A DNA stretch of 64,000 nucleotides from an uncultured Erythrobacter sp. (GCA_947502815.1 CANNBH010000001.1:1956818-2020817); one strand, 5' to 3'. Counted from the stretch's first letter, positions 22,913 through 32,282 are shown. Numbers and translations are program-made. The notes: a model not told the origin generated them from the sequence alone.

Positions 22913-24118
22913 TTACCTGATCGACACCACATTGTCGCTAGCTTCGCGGCGTTGTGAACCGTCGAACAGGCTCATCATCGGTTCGTCGGTGACAACAACG
23001 GTTTCAGCATCGCCAAAGCCGTTAAATCCGGTCTTCATCGCCGCGCCATACGCGCCAAGCATACCGATTTCGATGTAATCGCCCGCCTGAATATCGCCGG
23101 GTAGCGGGAACGGTCCTGCCATGTAATCGGCATCGTCGCAGGTTGGCCCGTAGAACGAGAAATCTTCGAGCCCATCGCGCAGATCATCTTCGAGCGCGTT
23201 TACCGGAAAACGCCATGCAACATGGGCAGCGTCATACAGGGCGCCATAGGCACCATCATTGATGTAAAGCTCAGCGCCGCGGCGCTTTTCCACCTTCACA
23301 ATCATCGAACTGTATTCCGCCGCCAGCGCCCTGCCCGGCTCGCACCACAGCTCAGCGTTGTATGCGATCGGCAGCGCTTCGTAATGTTGGTGGATGATCG
23401 AAAAATAATCTTCGAGCGGGGGCGGCTCCATATCGGGATAGATGCTGGGGAAACCGCCGCCAATGTCGATCATGTCGATCACCACGCTTGCCTCGGCAAT
23501 TGCGGCGCGGGTGCGGTCAATCGCTTGCACAAAGGCAAACGGCGTCATCGCCTGGCTGCCCACATGGAAACACACGCCCAGCCAATCGCAATGCTGACGC
23601 GCCTCTTGCAGCAATTTGGGCGCCTCCAGCAGGTCACAGCCAAATTTGGAAGCAAGGCTCAGCTCAGAATATTCGCTCGACACACGGATGCGCACACATA
23701 GTCGCAAATTCTGCGCCGGCTCACCCGTTTCAGGATCGCGGCAGGCGTCTACGATCTTCTCCAATTCCTCCATGGAATCGAGGCTGAAGGTGACGACGCC
23801 GTGCTTGAAATAGGCCTCTTTGATAGCGCTGCGGGTTTTGATCGGATGCATGAAACACAGATCGGCGTCCGGCAAAATGCCGCGCACCAACCGGACCTCT
23901 GCGATTGAGGCAACATCGTAATGGGTGACGCCCGCGTCCCACAAAACCTGAATTAAATCAGGCGCTGGGTTGGCTTTGACAGCGTAGAGCACCTTGCCCG
24001 GAAATTTTTCAACAAAGAATTGCGCTGCCCGCCGCGCCGCATGCGGGCGGTTAAGGATCACCGGCTCTTCGGGCTCCAGCGCCCGGGCTACAGACTTTGC
24101 GTTGGGATAAGCGAGCAA
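22913..24118 (-). CDS. Ornithine/lysine decarboxylase, fold type III PLP enzyme
   Basis: A 401-residue decarboxylase of the alanine-racemase-like fold, the group that makes putrescine from ornithine (and often cadaverine from lysine) in alphaproteobacteria. The PLP Lys is residue 48 in YAVKANP, the phosphate loop is IGGGFPS, and the cross-subunit Cys-Asp motif is GPTCDDAD (Cys 327). The start is TTG 24118; no ATG is in frame nearby. With the carboxyspermidine genes about 3 kb away it can supply the diamine for spermidine synthesis. A truncated second copy of its 3' end lies at 21036-21178. It ends 12 bases from the end of the convergent secreted-protein gene. Confidence 0.92.
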   Translation of the reverse strand: MLAYPNAKSVARALEPEEPVILNRPHAARRAAQFFVEKFPGKVLYAVKANPAPDLIQVLWDAGVTHYDVASIAEVRLVRGILPDADLCFMHPIKTRSAIKEAYFKHGVVTFSLDSMEELEKIVDACRDPETGEPAQNLRLCVRIRVSSEYSELSLASKFGCDLLEAPKLLQEARQHCDWLGVCFHVGSQAMTPFAFVQAIDRTRAAIAEASVVIDMIDIGGGFPSIYPDMEPPPLEDYFSIIHQHYEALPIAYNAELWCEPGRALAAEYSSMIVKVEKRRGAELYINDGAYGALYDAAHVAWRFPVNALEDDLRDGLEDFSFYGPTCDDADYMAGPFPLPGDIQAGDYIEIGMLGAYGAAMKTGFNGFGDAETVVVTDEPMMSLFDGSQRREASDNVVSIR

Positions 24119-24282
24119 TTCAAGGGACCCCCAGAAGGTTTAGTTCTGTCCACACAAGTGGTTTGGGCTGCCTTGCGGTTGAGTCCCTTGGGGCAGCAGA
24201 AGCGCGCATATATAGCCCATGCGCGGTTTCGCAATAAAATTCGTATCCCAGCAGCCGGTTTCCGACCCCAAAAAAGCCGCAA

Positions 24283-24840
24283 TCAGAACCCGATTTGAGG
24301 GACCTGATCCACGGTTCCGCGTTCGCTGTCATCCAACGTGTTGAAATCCGCTTGCTGAAAACCGAATGCGCTGGCGAACATAACCGCAGGAAACGCTTCG
24401 CGCGCGGTGTTGAATTGGGCGACCGCGGCGTTCAAGGCGCGGCGGGCGGCGGCCAATTTGTCTTCGACATCGGCCAGTTCGCGCTGCAATTCTTGAAAAT
24501 TGCTGGATGCTTTCAAATCAGGATAGGCCTCACCCAAGGCGAGCAAATTGTCGAGCGCAACCCGCAGGCCCTTTTCGCTGCCGCTGTCAGGATTGCCCTT
24601 TTGCGCGGTGTTGCGCGCCTCAATCACAGCTTCCAAGGTAGAAGCCTCATGCCCGGCATAGCCCTTCACCGTTTCGACAAGGTTCGGGATCAGATCATGG
24701 CGTTGGCGCAATTGGGCATCAATATCGGCTTTTCCTTGGCGCACGTTCTGGCGTAGGCCGACCAGCCGATTGTAAATGCCGATCACCACGAACGCGGCGA
24801 CAACGATCACACCCAAAACGATGAAACTGAAAAAACCCAT
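24283..24840 (-). CDS. lemA: LemA family protein
   Basis: A 185-residue protein of the LemA family: one N-terminal membrane segment (FIVLGVIVVAAFVVIGIYN), then long helices with the conserved RQNVRQGKADIDAQLRQRH and DLIPNLVETVKGYAGHE. The family is widespread, its role is unclear, and it is commonly encoded beside TPM-domain or DUF3137 proteins. Here the DUF3137 gene starts 99 bases away on the opposite strand, so the two share a control region. Most of the protein would face the periplasm or the outside. Confidence 0.95.
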   Translation of the reverse strand: MGFFSFIVLGVIVVAAFVVIGIYNRLVGLRQNVRQGKADIDAQLRQRHDLIPNLVETVKGYAGHEASTLEAVIEARNTAQKGNPDSGSEKGLRVALDNLLALGEAYPDLKASSNFQELQRELADVEDKLAAARRALNAAVAQFNTAREAFPAVMFASAFGFQQADFNTLDDSERGTVDQVPQIGF

Positions 24841-24939
24841 TTGTTTGCCCCTCCTTTACCGGGCACGAGTATAGTAGCATCACAAGGTTAAGGGAATGTC
24901 CCTATGATGGGACAATCTGTGAGGGGTGAAAGGGCGACA

Positions 24940-25896
24940 ATGCAGACCGACGTTCAGGGATTGATGGCAGGGGAACTGGGCAGTTGGCTATCCGATCAAC
25001 AATCCATGCGCGAAGAGGCAAAGGCAAAGAGCTTTAACCGCTGGTTTTACGCCGGGATCGTGGCCTTGCCGATCATCGCCTTTGTCTGGTTTGCAGGGGG
25101 CGCGCTGGGCGGCTTTCGCATAATGTTGACCTTTATCGCGATCGCCGGGATTGGCGCATGGGGATACATGCCGATTGCTGAGGCCAAAAAGGCGATCAAA
25201 GTTGGGATCAATTCTGCCATCGCCCGCGAATTTGGCATTTCTTACAGCCATGATGTGACACCCGGTGATGAATATGAAGCCGCCAAGACATTTGGCCTTG
25301 TCCCCAGTTGCCACCGCGATTCATTCGAAGACCGCTGGTTCGGATCATTGGAAGGGCACGGGTTTAACCTGTACGAAGCGCATTTGGAGGAACGCCGCGG
25401 ATCGGGCAAAAACCGCCGTTGGGTCACGGTGTTTCGCGGGGCGATCATGGATATGCAGTTTGGCCGCAACTTTCACTCCACCACCTTGCTCCAGCGCAAG
25501 GGCAAGCACCGCAAATGGCTGGGCCTAGGCGGGCGAAAAGATCATGTGAGTTTTGACGGGCACCGATTGGATTATGTCGATCAAGTGCATCCCGATTTTG
25601 AAGATGTGTTCGAGGTCTGGAGCGACGATCAGGTCGAAGCGCGCGTTCTGATCCACCCGTCCTATGTCGAACATCTGCTGGCGTTAGAACGCGCCTTTCA
25701 CGGCGATGAGGTGCGCGCCTTGTTCAGTCGGGGCGAAGTGATCTTGGCGGTGGAAAGCGGCAATTTGTTTGAAAGCGGATCAATGAACGCGGGCGAAGAC
25801 GAAACCCGCGTTGCCGAAGCCGCAGACCAATTCGGCGCGATGGCGCGGCTGGCGTTAGCGATCAATCAGAATGAACGCGGGCGGGCCGAGTTTTGA
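24940..25896 (+). CDS. DUF3137 membrane protein (LemA partner)
   Basis: A 318-residue protein with two close membrane segments near residues 35-85 (IVALPIIAFVWFAGG and IMLTFIAIAGIGAWGYM), then a cytoplasmic beta-rich domain typical of DUF3137, ending with VILAVESGNLFESGSM. Start ATG 24940 (MQTDVQGL) has GAAAGG six bases before it and gives the same distance to the GELG motif as in the next gene; ATG 24904 is also open with AAGGGA upstream. It diverges from lemA. A second DUF3137 gene follows 110 bases later. DUF3137 is often found with LemA; what either does is not established. Confidence 0.85.
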   Translation: MQTDVQGLMAGELGSWLSDQQSMREEAKAKSFNRWFYAGIVALPIIAFVWFAGGALGGFRIMLTFIAIAGIGAWGYMPIAEAKKAIKVGINSAIAREFGISYSHDVTPGDEYEAAKTFGLVPSCHRDSFEDRWFGSLEGHGFNLYEAHLEERRGSGKNRRWVTVFRGAIMDMQFGRNFHSTTLLQRKGKHRKWLGLGGRKDHVSFDGHRLDYVDQVHPDFEDVFEVWSDDQVEARVLIHPSYVEHLLALERAFHGDEVRALFSRGEVILAVESGNLFESGSMNAGEDETRVAEAADQFGAMARLALAINQNERGRAEF

Positions 25897-26006
25897 TTGC
25901 ACCTGGCCAAGCAACGCATGCGGCTCAACGGCTTCGCTTTTCTCAAACACCTCGATCCTACAAAAAAGGCGGAATTGCGAACATCGGTGTGTAGAAACGC
26001 CGTCGT

Positions 26007-26954
26007 ATGACCCGACAAACAGTGCAATATCCTGACCCAGACTTGATTCTTAGCGGCGAGCTTGGCGATTGGCTCCGCGTACTGGAGGACGAACGACGCG
26101 TAGCACAGCGCAAAGGCCTCAAGAGGCTGGCCCTTACCATTCCGATTATCTCTGGCGTTCTGCTGTTTTCGCTTGTTGCGAACGACGCCAATTGGCTGAA
26201 GCAGATTTTCGCAGCACTCGGCGCGCTTGGGCTCGCCTATGCTTGGGCGCAGGCGCCCGCCCGCGCGATTATGCCGGCGGTCAAAACCGAGATTAACACC
26301 GAAATTGCCCGCGCGATGAAGCTTGAATATCAAGCGTATCCGGATGCCAATTTTGCGTTTGATTGCGGCCAATATTTCGGTCTCCTGCCGTGGCATGATC
26401 AGGCCAAGTTTGAAGACCTGTGGCGGGGACAGTTTGATGGTCGGGATTTCGAGCTTATCGAAGTGCATTTGTTGAAAAAAGATAAGCGTTCAAATCGCCG
26501 CCGAATGCGCAGTGTGTTTAGAGGGACGCTGCTTTCCATTCGGACCCGCGTCTGCTTCGAAAGCGCCACACTTATCCGCGAGAGAAATGCCCTTCGTGAT
26601 TGGAACGAAACCTATGCCCTTGATGGCACGGCTTCGCCAATTGAGCTTGGGATGGAGCGATTTGAGACAGGTAATCCTGATTTTGACGCGCGTTTTGAGT
26701 GCCACTCGGAAAATCCAGCCGAAGGCATGTGCCTGGCAACAGCTCAGGTAAGGCATGAGATCAGTCGCATAAGATCAATGTTTCCTGGCGGACGCCACAC
26801 AAGTGCTGTTTTTCATGATGGGCACTTTGTGATGATTGTTGGCAGCGGCAATATGTTCGAAAGCGGCCAGCATTTTGGGAACACAGACTATGAAATGGTC
26901 ACCGCTACGATTCGGCAATTCGCGCAAATCGCAGATGCAGCAAGTTCTGTCTAA
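26007..26954 (+). CDS. DUF3137 membrane protein, second copy
   Basis: A 315-residue paralogue of the preceding gene: the same GELGDWL start, two membrane segments (LALTIPIISGVLLFS, IFAALGALGLAYAW), a conserved YFGLLPWHDQAKFEDLWRG matching TFGLVPSCHRDSFEDRWFG in the other, and the same C-terminal VGSGNMFESG. The paralogues are clearly diverged, and this copy is AT-richer. It begins at ATG 26007 without a strong ribosome binding site. It ends 6 bases before the end of the convergent carboxyspermidine decarboxylase gene. Confidence 0.83.
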   Translation: MTRQTVQYPDPDLILSGELGDWLRVLEDERRVAQRKGLKRLALTIPIISGVLLFSLVANDANWLKQIFAALGALGLAYAWAQAPARAIMPAVKTEINTEIARAMKLEYQAYPDANFAFDCGQYFGLLPWHDQAKFEDLWRGQFDGRDFELIEVHLLKKDKRSNRRRMRSVFRGTLLSIRTRVCFESATLIRERNALRDWNETYALDGTASPIELGMERFETGNPDFDARFECHSENPAEGMCLATAQVRHEISRIRSMFPGGRHTSAVFHDGHFVMIVGSGNMFESGQHFGNTDYEMVTATIRQFAQIADAASSV

Positions 26955-26960
26955 GGCCGG

Positions 26961-28154
26961 TCAGCTCAGCCTGCCTCGAAAATCTTCATATTCAAAGCGT
27001 TTTACGCATTCGAGAGCGTCGGTGCCGCTGTCCCATAGGTAAATACTGGGCAATTGGACGCCGTTGAATGTGTTGGTTTTCACCATCGAATAATGCGCTT
27101 GATCCAGAAATGCGAAACGCGCGCCCGGATCGGCTTTTACAGGCAGACGGTAATCGCCAATCACATCCCCTGCGAGGCAGGATGGACCGCCCAAACGGAT
27201 GGGAATGCTGTCTTCATCGGTAAGCTCGCCCAGCATGGCGGGGCGATAGGGTGCCTCCAACACATCAGGCATGTGGCAGGTGGCCGAAACATCGGTGATG
27301 CCAACCGGCACTTCATTAAAGCCTGTGTCGAGCAAGGTGCCGACCAGAATACCCGCGTCCAAGGCGATGGCCTCACCCGGTTCGATGATGATTTCTGCGC
27401 CCGTATCCGCTGCGGCGTCTTTGAGAAACTCCACGAGCTCTGCGCGTTCATAATCGTCGCGGGTGATGTGATGGCCGCCGCCCATATTGATCCATTTGAT
27501 CTGACCAAACCACGGCTCAATCGCGTCAAACACCCGGTCCCAAGTGCGCTGCAGTGGCTCAAAGGTCTGCTCGCACAGATTGTGGAAATGGATGCCTTCA
27601 ACGCCTTCCATCGCCTCTTCGGTCAATTGGTCGATGGGAAAGCCCAGCCTCGAACCGGGCGCACTGGGATCATATTTCGCCACCTCGCCGGTTGGCACCA
27701 TCGGATTGATGCGAAGGCCCGGCGACACATCCCCGCCTGTGGTCGCGGCATGATCAAGGATCAGTGCGGCACGCTTCATCTGGCCGGGTGAATTGAAGAT
27801 CACATGTTCCGACAATCGGCAGATTTCTTCCAATTCGTCCGGCTTAAACGCGGCGGAATAGGTTGCGATTTCACCGTCATAAAACTCGGACGCCAACCGC
27901 GCCTCCCAGAGGCCACTGGTCGAAACCCCGTCGAGATATTCGCCCATAATGTGCGCGACAGACCACATGGAGAACGCCTTCAATGCGGCGAAGACTTTGA
28001 TGCTTGCGCCGTCGCTGGCGGCTTCGTCGCGAATTTGGGCGAGGATTTGGCAGTTCGCGCGGATTTTGGCGGCGTCCACAACGAAAGCGGGGCTGTCGAC
28101 GCGGGAGAGGTCAAAATGGGCGAAGGCGCCGGGGTTGCCTGCTTGGGTTTGCAT
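26961..28154 (-). CDS. nspC: Carboxynorspermidine/carboxyspermidine decarboxylase
   Basis: Fold type III PLP decarboxylase that turns carboxyspermidine (or carboxynorspermidine) into spermidine (or norspermidine). The 397 residues include the PLP Lys 59 in FAALKAFSMW, the conserved GEYLDGVSTSGLWEARLA, the MGGGHHITRDDY loop and GPSCLAGDVIG, whose Cys is the expected active-site partner. Start ATG 28154. It works with the dehydrogenase at 28534-29757, same strand, from which it is separated by one small gene, and uses a diamine from the decarboxylase at 22913. I infer spermidine as product because no diamine other than putrescine or cadaverine can be predicted here. Confidence 0.92.
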   Translation of the reverse strand: MQTQAGNPGAFAHFDLSRVDSPAFVVDAAKIRANCQILAQIRDEAASDGASIKVFAALKAFSMWSVAHIMGEYLDGVSTSGLWEARLASEFYDGEIATYSAAFKPDELEEICRLSEHVIFNSPGQMKRAALILDHAATTGGDVSPGLRINPMVPTGEVAKYDPSAPGSRLGFPIDQLTEEAMEGVEGIHFHNLCEQTFEPLQRTWDRVFDAIEPWFGQIKWINMGGGHHITRDDYERAELVEFLKDAAADTGAEIIIEPGEAIALDAGILVGTLLDTGFNEVPVGITDVSATCHMPDVLEAPYRPAMLGELTDEDSIPIRLGGPSCLAGDVIGDYRLPVKADPGARFAFLDQAHYSMVKTNTFNGVQLPSIYLWDSGTDALECVKRFEYEDFRGRLS

Positions 28155-28161
28155 TTAACTG

Positions 28162-28518
28162 CTATTTCTCGCTGACAGTTGCGCGTTCTGCCAGCCTTTC
28201 CCAATCTGCCCGATCCAGAAAATCATCCAAGATCCTCGCCTCTACTTGGTCCTCGGCGAGCTCGCTGCGTGAGTATGATTTCGCCTTTCTTGAGATTTCG
28301 TCGCGAACCTCAAGAGCAAAGTCAGCTCCGAGCCTCTTGGTAGCAACGAACAGAACTGCGGAAGCAAGCTCAAAAGCTAAAACAGCATTCTCAACTGGAG
28401 AATAGACGTTCTCCTTCTCGACCTCGGCAATCTGCTCATCGCTCCAGCCTAGATCAACATATCCTTGGCGCTGCTCTTCAGTCAGTGGTCGCCAACCTAA
28501 AGGTTTCTCATTACTCAT
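28162..28518 (-). CDS. Small protein of unknown function within the polyamine operon
   Basis: A 118-residue acidic, probably helical soluble protein. The front WRPLTEEQRQGYVDLGWSDEQ looks like a small helical module; the rest (VENAVLAFELASAVLFVATKR ... VEARILDDFLDRADW) is helical with no motif I recognise. ATG 28518 has AAGGAG six bases upstream, a strong site. It lies 7 bases before the decarboxylase start and 15 bases after the dehydrogenase stop, so it is co-transcribed. It is AT-richer than both neighbours, which suggests later insertion. Confidence 0.75.
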   Translation of the reverse strand: MSNEKPLGWRPLTEEQRQGYVDLGWSDEQIAEVEKENVYSPVENAVLAFELASAVLFVATKRLGADFALEVRDEISRKAKSYSRSELAEDQVEARILDDFLDRADWERLAERATVSEK

Positions 28519-28533
28519 CAATAGCTCCTTAAT

Positions 28534-29757
28534 CTAAAACCCAACCGGCCCATCAAGCTCTTTCACCTGCCACGGCAGACCGTGTTCGTTCAGCATGTCC
28601 ATAAACGGATCGGGGTCCATTTCTTCCATGTTGAACACGCCCCCTTCTCCATTGGCACCCGACCATGCGCCGGTCACCATCATCGCGGTGCCAATCATCG
28701 CGGGCACGCCGGTGGTGTAGCTGACCGCTTGATTGCCGGTTTCCTCGTACGCCGCCTCGTGGCTGCAGATATTGTTGATGTAGAACGTCTTCTCACCCGA
28801 CCCATCGAGAGCTTCGCCCGTGGCGATGCAGCCGATATTGGTGTTGCCCTTGGTCGTTTCGCCAAGGCTTTCAGGCTTTGGCAAGACAGCGGCTAGGAAT
28901 TGCAGCGGGATGATGTCCTGTCCCTGATATTTGATCGGCTCAATTCCCGTCATGCCGACATTCTGCAGCACGGTGAGGTGTTTGATATATTCATCGCCAA
29001 ACGTCATCCAGAACCGCGCGCGTTCCATTTCAGGGTTGAACTTTGACAGGCTTTCCAGCTCTTCGTGATACATCAAATAGGCGTTGCGCGTGCCCACGGC
29101 CTCAAAGTCGAATTCGGTCATCACCTGCATCGCGGGCGTCTCTACCCAGTCACCATTCTCCCAATGCCGCGCAGGCGCGGTCACTTCGCGAATGTTGATC
29201 TCTGGATTGAAATTGGTCGCAAACGCCTGACCATGATCGCCGCCGTTGCAGTCCAAGATATCAAGGGTGCGGATGGTTTTGAGCTTATGCTTTTTCAGCC
29301 ACATGGTGAAAACGGATGTCACGCCGGGGTCAAACCCGCTGCCGAGCAGCGCCATCAGGCCCGCCTCTTTAAATCGGTCGTGATAGGCCCATTGCCAGTG
29401 ATATTCGAACTTCGCCTCATCCTTGGGTTCGTAATTCGCGGTGTCGAGATAATGCACGCCCGCCTCCAAACACGCGTCCATGATCGGCAAATCTTGGTAA
29501 GGCAGTGCCAGATTGACGACGAGAGTGGCCCCGACCTTTTTGATCAAATTGACCATCGCGGGGACTTCTTCGGCGTCGATCTCATAGGTTTCGACCGACT
29601 GGCCCGTGCGCGTCTTAACGCTTTGCGCGATGGCATCGCATTTCGATTTGGTCCGGCTGGCCAAATGGACCTCTGGGAAAATGTCTGCGTTCATGCACAT
29701 TTTGTGGACCGCAACCGAGCTGACGCCCCCTGCCCCGATGACCAATATTTTCGACAT
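28534..29757 (-). CDS. Carboxyspermidine dehydrogenase (saccharopine dehydrogenase family)
   Basis: A 407-residue NADPH enzyme of the saccharopine dehydrogenase family. Its N-terminus ILVIGAGGVSSVAVHKMCMN is a Rossmann loop, and the AGVHYLDTANYEP and GFDPGVTSVF stretches are typical of the carboxy(nor)spermidine synthase group. It would join aspartate semialdehyde to putrescine to give carboxyspermidine, which the nspC product then decarboxylates. Pairing with nspC on one strand makes this reading much more likely than lysine metabolism. Start ATG 29757 is used instead of the TTG two codons upstream. First gene of the operon. Confidence 0.92.
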   Translation of the reverse strand: MSKILVIGAGGVSSVAVHKMCMNADIFPEVHLASRTKSKCDAIAQSVKTRTGQSVETYEIDAEEVPAMVNLIKKVGATLVVNLALPYQDLPIMDACLEAGVHYLDTANYEPKDEAKFEYHWQWAYHDRFKEAGLMALLGSGFDPGVTSVFTMWLKKHKLKTIRTLDILDCNGGDHGQAFATNFNPEINIREVTAPARHWENGDWVETPAMQVMTEFDFEAVGTRNAYLMYHEELESLSKFNPEMERARFWMTFGDEYIKHLTVLQNVGMTGIEPIKYQGQDIIPLQFLAAVLPKPESLGETTKGNTNIGCIATGEALDGSGEKTFYINNICSHEAAYEETGNQAVSYTTGVPAMIGTAMMVTGAWSGANGEGGVFNMEEMDPDPFMDMLNEHGLPWQVKELDGPVGF

Positions 29758-29895
29758 GCCCAAACGCCTTTTCGATAAGATGATTCTTGAATGCCGCCCT
29801 TAATCCAATGGAGCGATAGGCTCAATCATCCCTAAGATTTTGCGCGGCGGGCTCGGATGATTGACACTGTGCGCAAAAGGCACAAGGCTGATACT

Positions 29896-31041
29896 ATGAA
29901 CGATTTTCAAAGCACCCTCGACACCGCTCTGGCCAAAACAAATGTGGTCGGCGCAGTCGCCGCGATCGGCAATGTAGACGGCGTAACCTCCTCTGCCGCT
30001 ACGGGACTGTCTGACGCAGCGAGCGGCAATCCCATGGCGATGGACAGCATTTTCCAAATCGCTTCTATGACAAAGGCGATCACGTCTGCGGCGGCATTGC
30101 AATTGGTTGAGCGCGGTGCGTTGTCGCTGGACGATCCTATTGGCACGGTTTTGCCTGACCTTGCCGATCCGCAGGTTCTCACCGGTTTTGCCGATGATGG
30201 CAGCGCGCAAACGCGCCCCGCAAACACTCCGATCACATTGCGTCACCTGCTGACCCACACATCGGGATTGGGATATTCTTTCACCAGCGGCGACATGGCC
30301 AAAGCGCAAGGCGAGGTGGTCCCGGCATCGTTGAACAGCCTGAAAACGCCCCTGATGTTCGAACCGGGCAGCGATTGGTTGTATGGCGTGAGCACAGATT
30401 GGGTCGGCCTCGCGGTGGAGGCAGCGAGCGGGCAGAGTCTGAGCGACTATATGGCGCAGCATTTCATTGAACCATTGGGCATGAAAGACACCGGGTTTGC
30501 GGTGCCGGCGGACAAAGTGAGCCGCCGGGTCCCCTTGATGGCCGCGACCCCAGATGGTTTTGCCCCCTTCCCGATCGAAATTGGCGGAGGCGATGCAGCG
30601 GAATTCACGTCAGGCGGCGCCGGGTTGTATTCCACCGCGCCGGATTACATGCGCTTTTTGCAGATGATCCTTGGCAAAGGAATGTTTGGTGGTGAGCGGA
30701 TACTAAGCGAGGACAGCGTCGCGGCCATGTCGACCAACCAGATCGGCGGCTTGCGGGCGGGCAAAATGGAAAGCTTCGTTCCGATGCTTGCCAACACCTT
30801 TGATCCCTTCCCCGACATGCACAGCGAATGGGGCCTCGGTTTCCTAATCAATCCAAAGGCCGGACCCAATGGCCGTGCCGCGGGCAGTCTGGCGTGGGCA
30901 GGCATCGCCAATTGTTATTATTGGATTGATCCGGCCAATGATGTTGCGGGTCTGGTTTTGATGCAATTTCTGCCGTTCGGGGATGAACGCGCTTTGGGTG
31001 TTTTCGCAGCGGTCGAGCAATCGGCATACCGGGCAAAATAG
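29896..31041 (+). CDS. Serine beta-lactamase-like hydrolase (class C/esterase VIII type)
   Basis: A 381-residue member of the beta-lactamase-related serine hydrolases. The nucleophile motif is SMTK (Ser57, Lys60); the second motif is probably Tyr163 in LYGVSTDW, where a beta-lactamase would have YxN. No signal peptide is visible, so it is likely cytoplasmic and acts as an esterase or peptidase rather than in drug resistance. The late GLGFLINPKAG and LAWAGIANCYYWID segment fits the carboxyl-terminal motif. Start ATG 29896 follows AAGG by eight bases; ATG 29857 is also open. Confidence 0.87.
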   Translation: MNDFQSTLDTALAKTNVVGAVAAIGNVDGVTSSAATGLSDAASGNPMAMDSIFQIASMTKAITSAAALQLVERGALSLDDPIGTVLPDLADPQVLTGFADDGSAQTRPANTPITLRHLLTHTSGLGYSFTSGDMAKAQGEVVPASLNSLKTPLMFEPGSDWLYGVSTDWVGLAVEAASGQSLSDYMAQHFIEPLGMKDTGFAVPADKVSRRVPLMAATPDGFAPFPIEIGGGDAAEFTSGGAGLYSTAPDYMRFLQMILGKGMFGGERILSEDSVAAMSTNQIGGLRAGKMESFVPMLANTFDPFPDMHSEWGLGFLINPKAGPNGRAAGSLAWAGIANCYYWIDPANDVAGLVLMQFLPFGDERALGVFAAVEQSAYRAK

Positions 31042-31220
31042 GACGGGCGTTTCCTACTTTGCGCAAGTGTTGCATAGACTGCGCATATGGCCATTTTCTT
31101 TCCAACACGCGGCACCGGCATTATCGCCAAGACCCGCAGAAAACCGGGCATCTTTTCGGCCTCTGGACCGTGTAACATGCGGTCCATGTCTCACCATATC
31201 ATCACAGGAGAACACGGCTG

Positions 31221-32183
31221 ATGGCCGATATGCGCGCACCGAATCGTCAAGGCGTCATCGCCGCCGCAGACAGCATAGCGGCGTTCCTTCCGCCAACGCC
31301 TCTGTTGCCCGCTGAGATCGGCGGCGTTTCGGTCCATGTGAAGGCAGAGAACCTGCAACCCATAGGCGCGTTCAAGATCAGAGGCGGATGGTGGCGGCTC
31401 TCCAACCTCAGCGAAGCAGAACGCGCAGCCGGGGTCGTGGCAGTGTCATCGGGCAACCATGCACAAGGGGTCGCATGGGCGGCGCGGCGGCTTGGCATCA
31501 AAGCAACCATCGTGATGCCGCGCGATGCGCCTCAGGTGAAGCTGGCGAACACGCGCGCGCTGGGCGCGGAAGTGGTGCTGTATGATCGGCCGGGTGAAGA
31601 CCGCGACGCGGTGGCGGCACGGCTGATTGCGGACAACGGCGGCGTGCTCGTCCATGCCTTTGGCGATCCGTGGGTGATCGAAGGGCAAGGCAGCGCCGGG
31701 ATCGAAGCGACCGCGCAATTGGGACGCGCGCCTTCACGGTTGATCGCCTGCTGCGGCGGCGGCGGGTTGGCCGCAGGACTGGCGCTCGCTTGCCCCGATG
31801 CGGCGGTGCATGTGGTGGAGCCCGCCGGCTGGGACATGGTCGGTAGAGCGCTCGCGACAGGAGGCATCGTTGAGGCCGAGGCAGACGCGCCCGACACCAT
31901 CTGCGATGCGCTGCAACCGACGGCGACCAAACAGATCAACCTCGATGTGCTCTCAGGCCGCGCAGAGCCGGGCGTGACCGTGACAGACGAGGAAGTGCGA
32001 GCCGCGCAGCGATGGGCCTTTGCGAACCTGCGAATAGTGGCCGAACCGGGCGGCGCGGCGGCGCTGGCGGCGGCATTGGCGGGCAAGGTTCCGCTCGACA
32101 GCGGGACGGTCATCATGGTGACTGGGGGCAATGATGATCCCGTGCGCTTTGCCCAAACACTCGCATCAGGTGGAGGAGATTAG
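31221..32183 (+). CDS. Threonine/serine dehydratase-like PLP enzyme
   Basis: A 320-residue fold type II PLP enzyme. The PLP Lys is residue 52 in GAFKIRG, preceded by KAENLQP; SSGNHAQGVAWAA is the substrate loop and CCGGGGLAAG the phosphate loop. These are the marks of threonine dehydratase and serine racemase; no ACT regulatory domain follows, so it is the short catabolic type. The start at ATG 31221 has ACAGGAGA ahead. It lies alone on its strand between two unrelated genes; the substrate (Thr, Ser or hydroxyaspartate) is not settled by the sequence. Confidence 0.88.
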   Translation: MADMRAPNRQGVIAAADSIAAFLPPTPLLPAEIGGVSVHVKAENLQPIGAFKIRGGWWRLSNLSEAERAAGVVAVSSGNHAQGVAWAARRLGIKATIVMPRDAPQVKLANTRALGAEVVLYDRPGEDRDAVAARLIADNGGVLVHAFGDPWVIEGQGSAGIEATAQLGRAPSRLIACCGGGGLAAGLALACPDAAVHVVEPAGWDMVGRALATGGIVEAEADAPDTICDALQPTATKQINLDVLSGRAEPGVTVTDEEVRAAQRWAFANLRIVAEPGGAAALAAALAGKVPLDSGTVIMVTGGNDDPVRFAQTLASGGGD

Positions 32184-32282
32184 GAACCCGTAGGGTAAAC
32201 TGTCACATTGCGGACATGGATAGCCGGTAGGAACGGCGCACCCTCTCTGCCCTTTCAACCCCTCAATCAGGTTCCCCCCTTA

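Noticed and set aside
29896..31041. Antibiotic-resistance beta-lactamase
   Set aside because: No signal peptide, and the YxN motif is replaced by YGV; better read as an esterase-like serine hydrolase.
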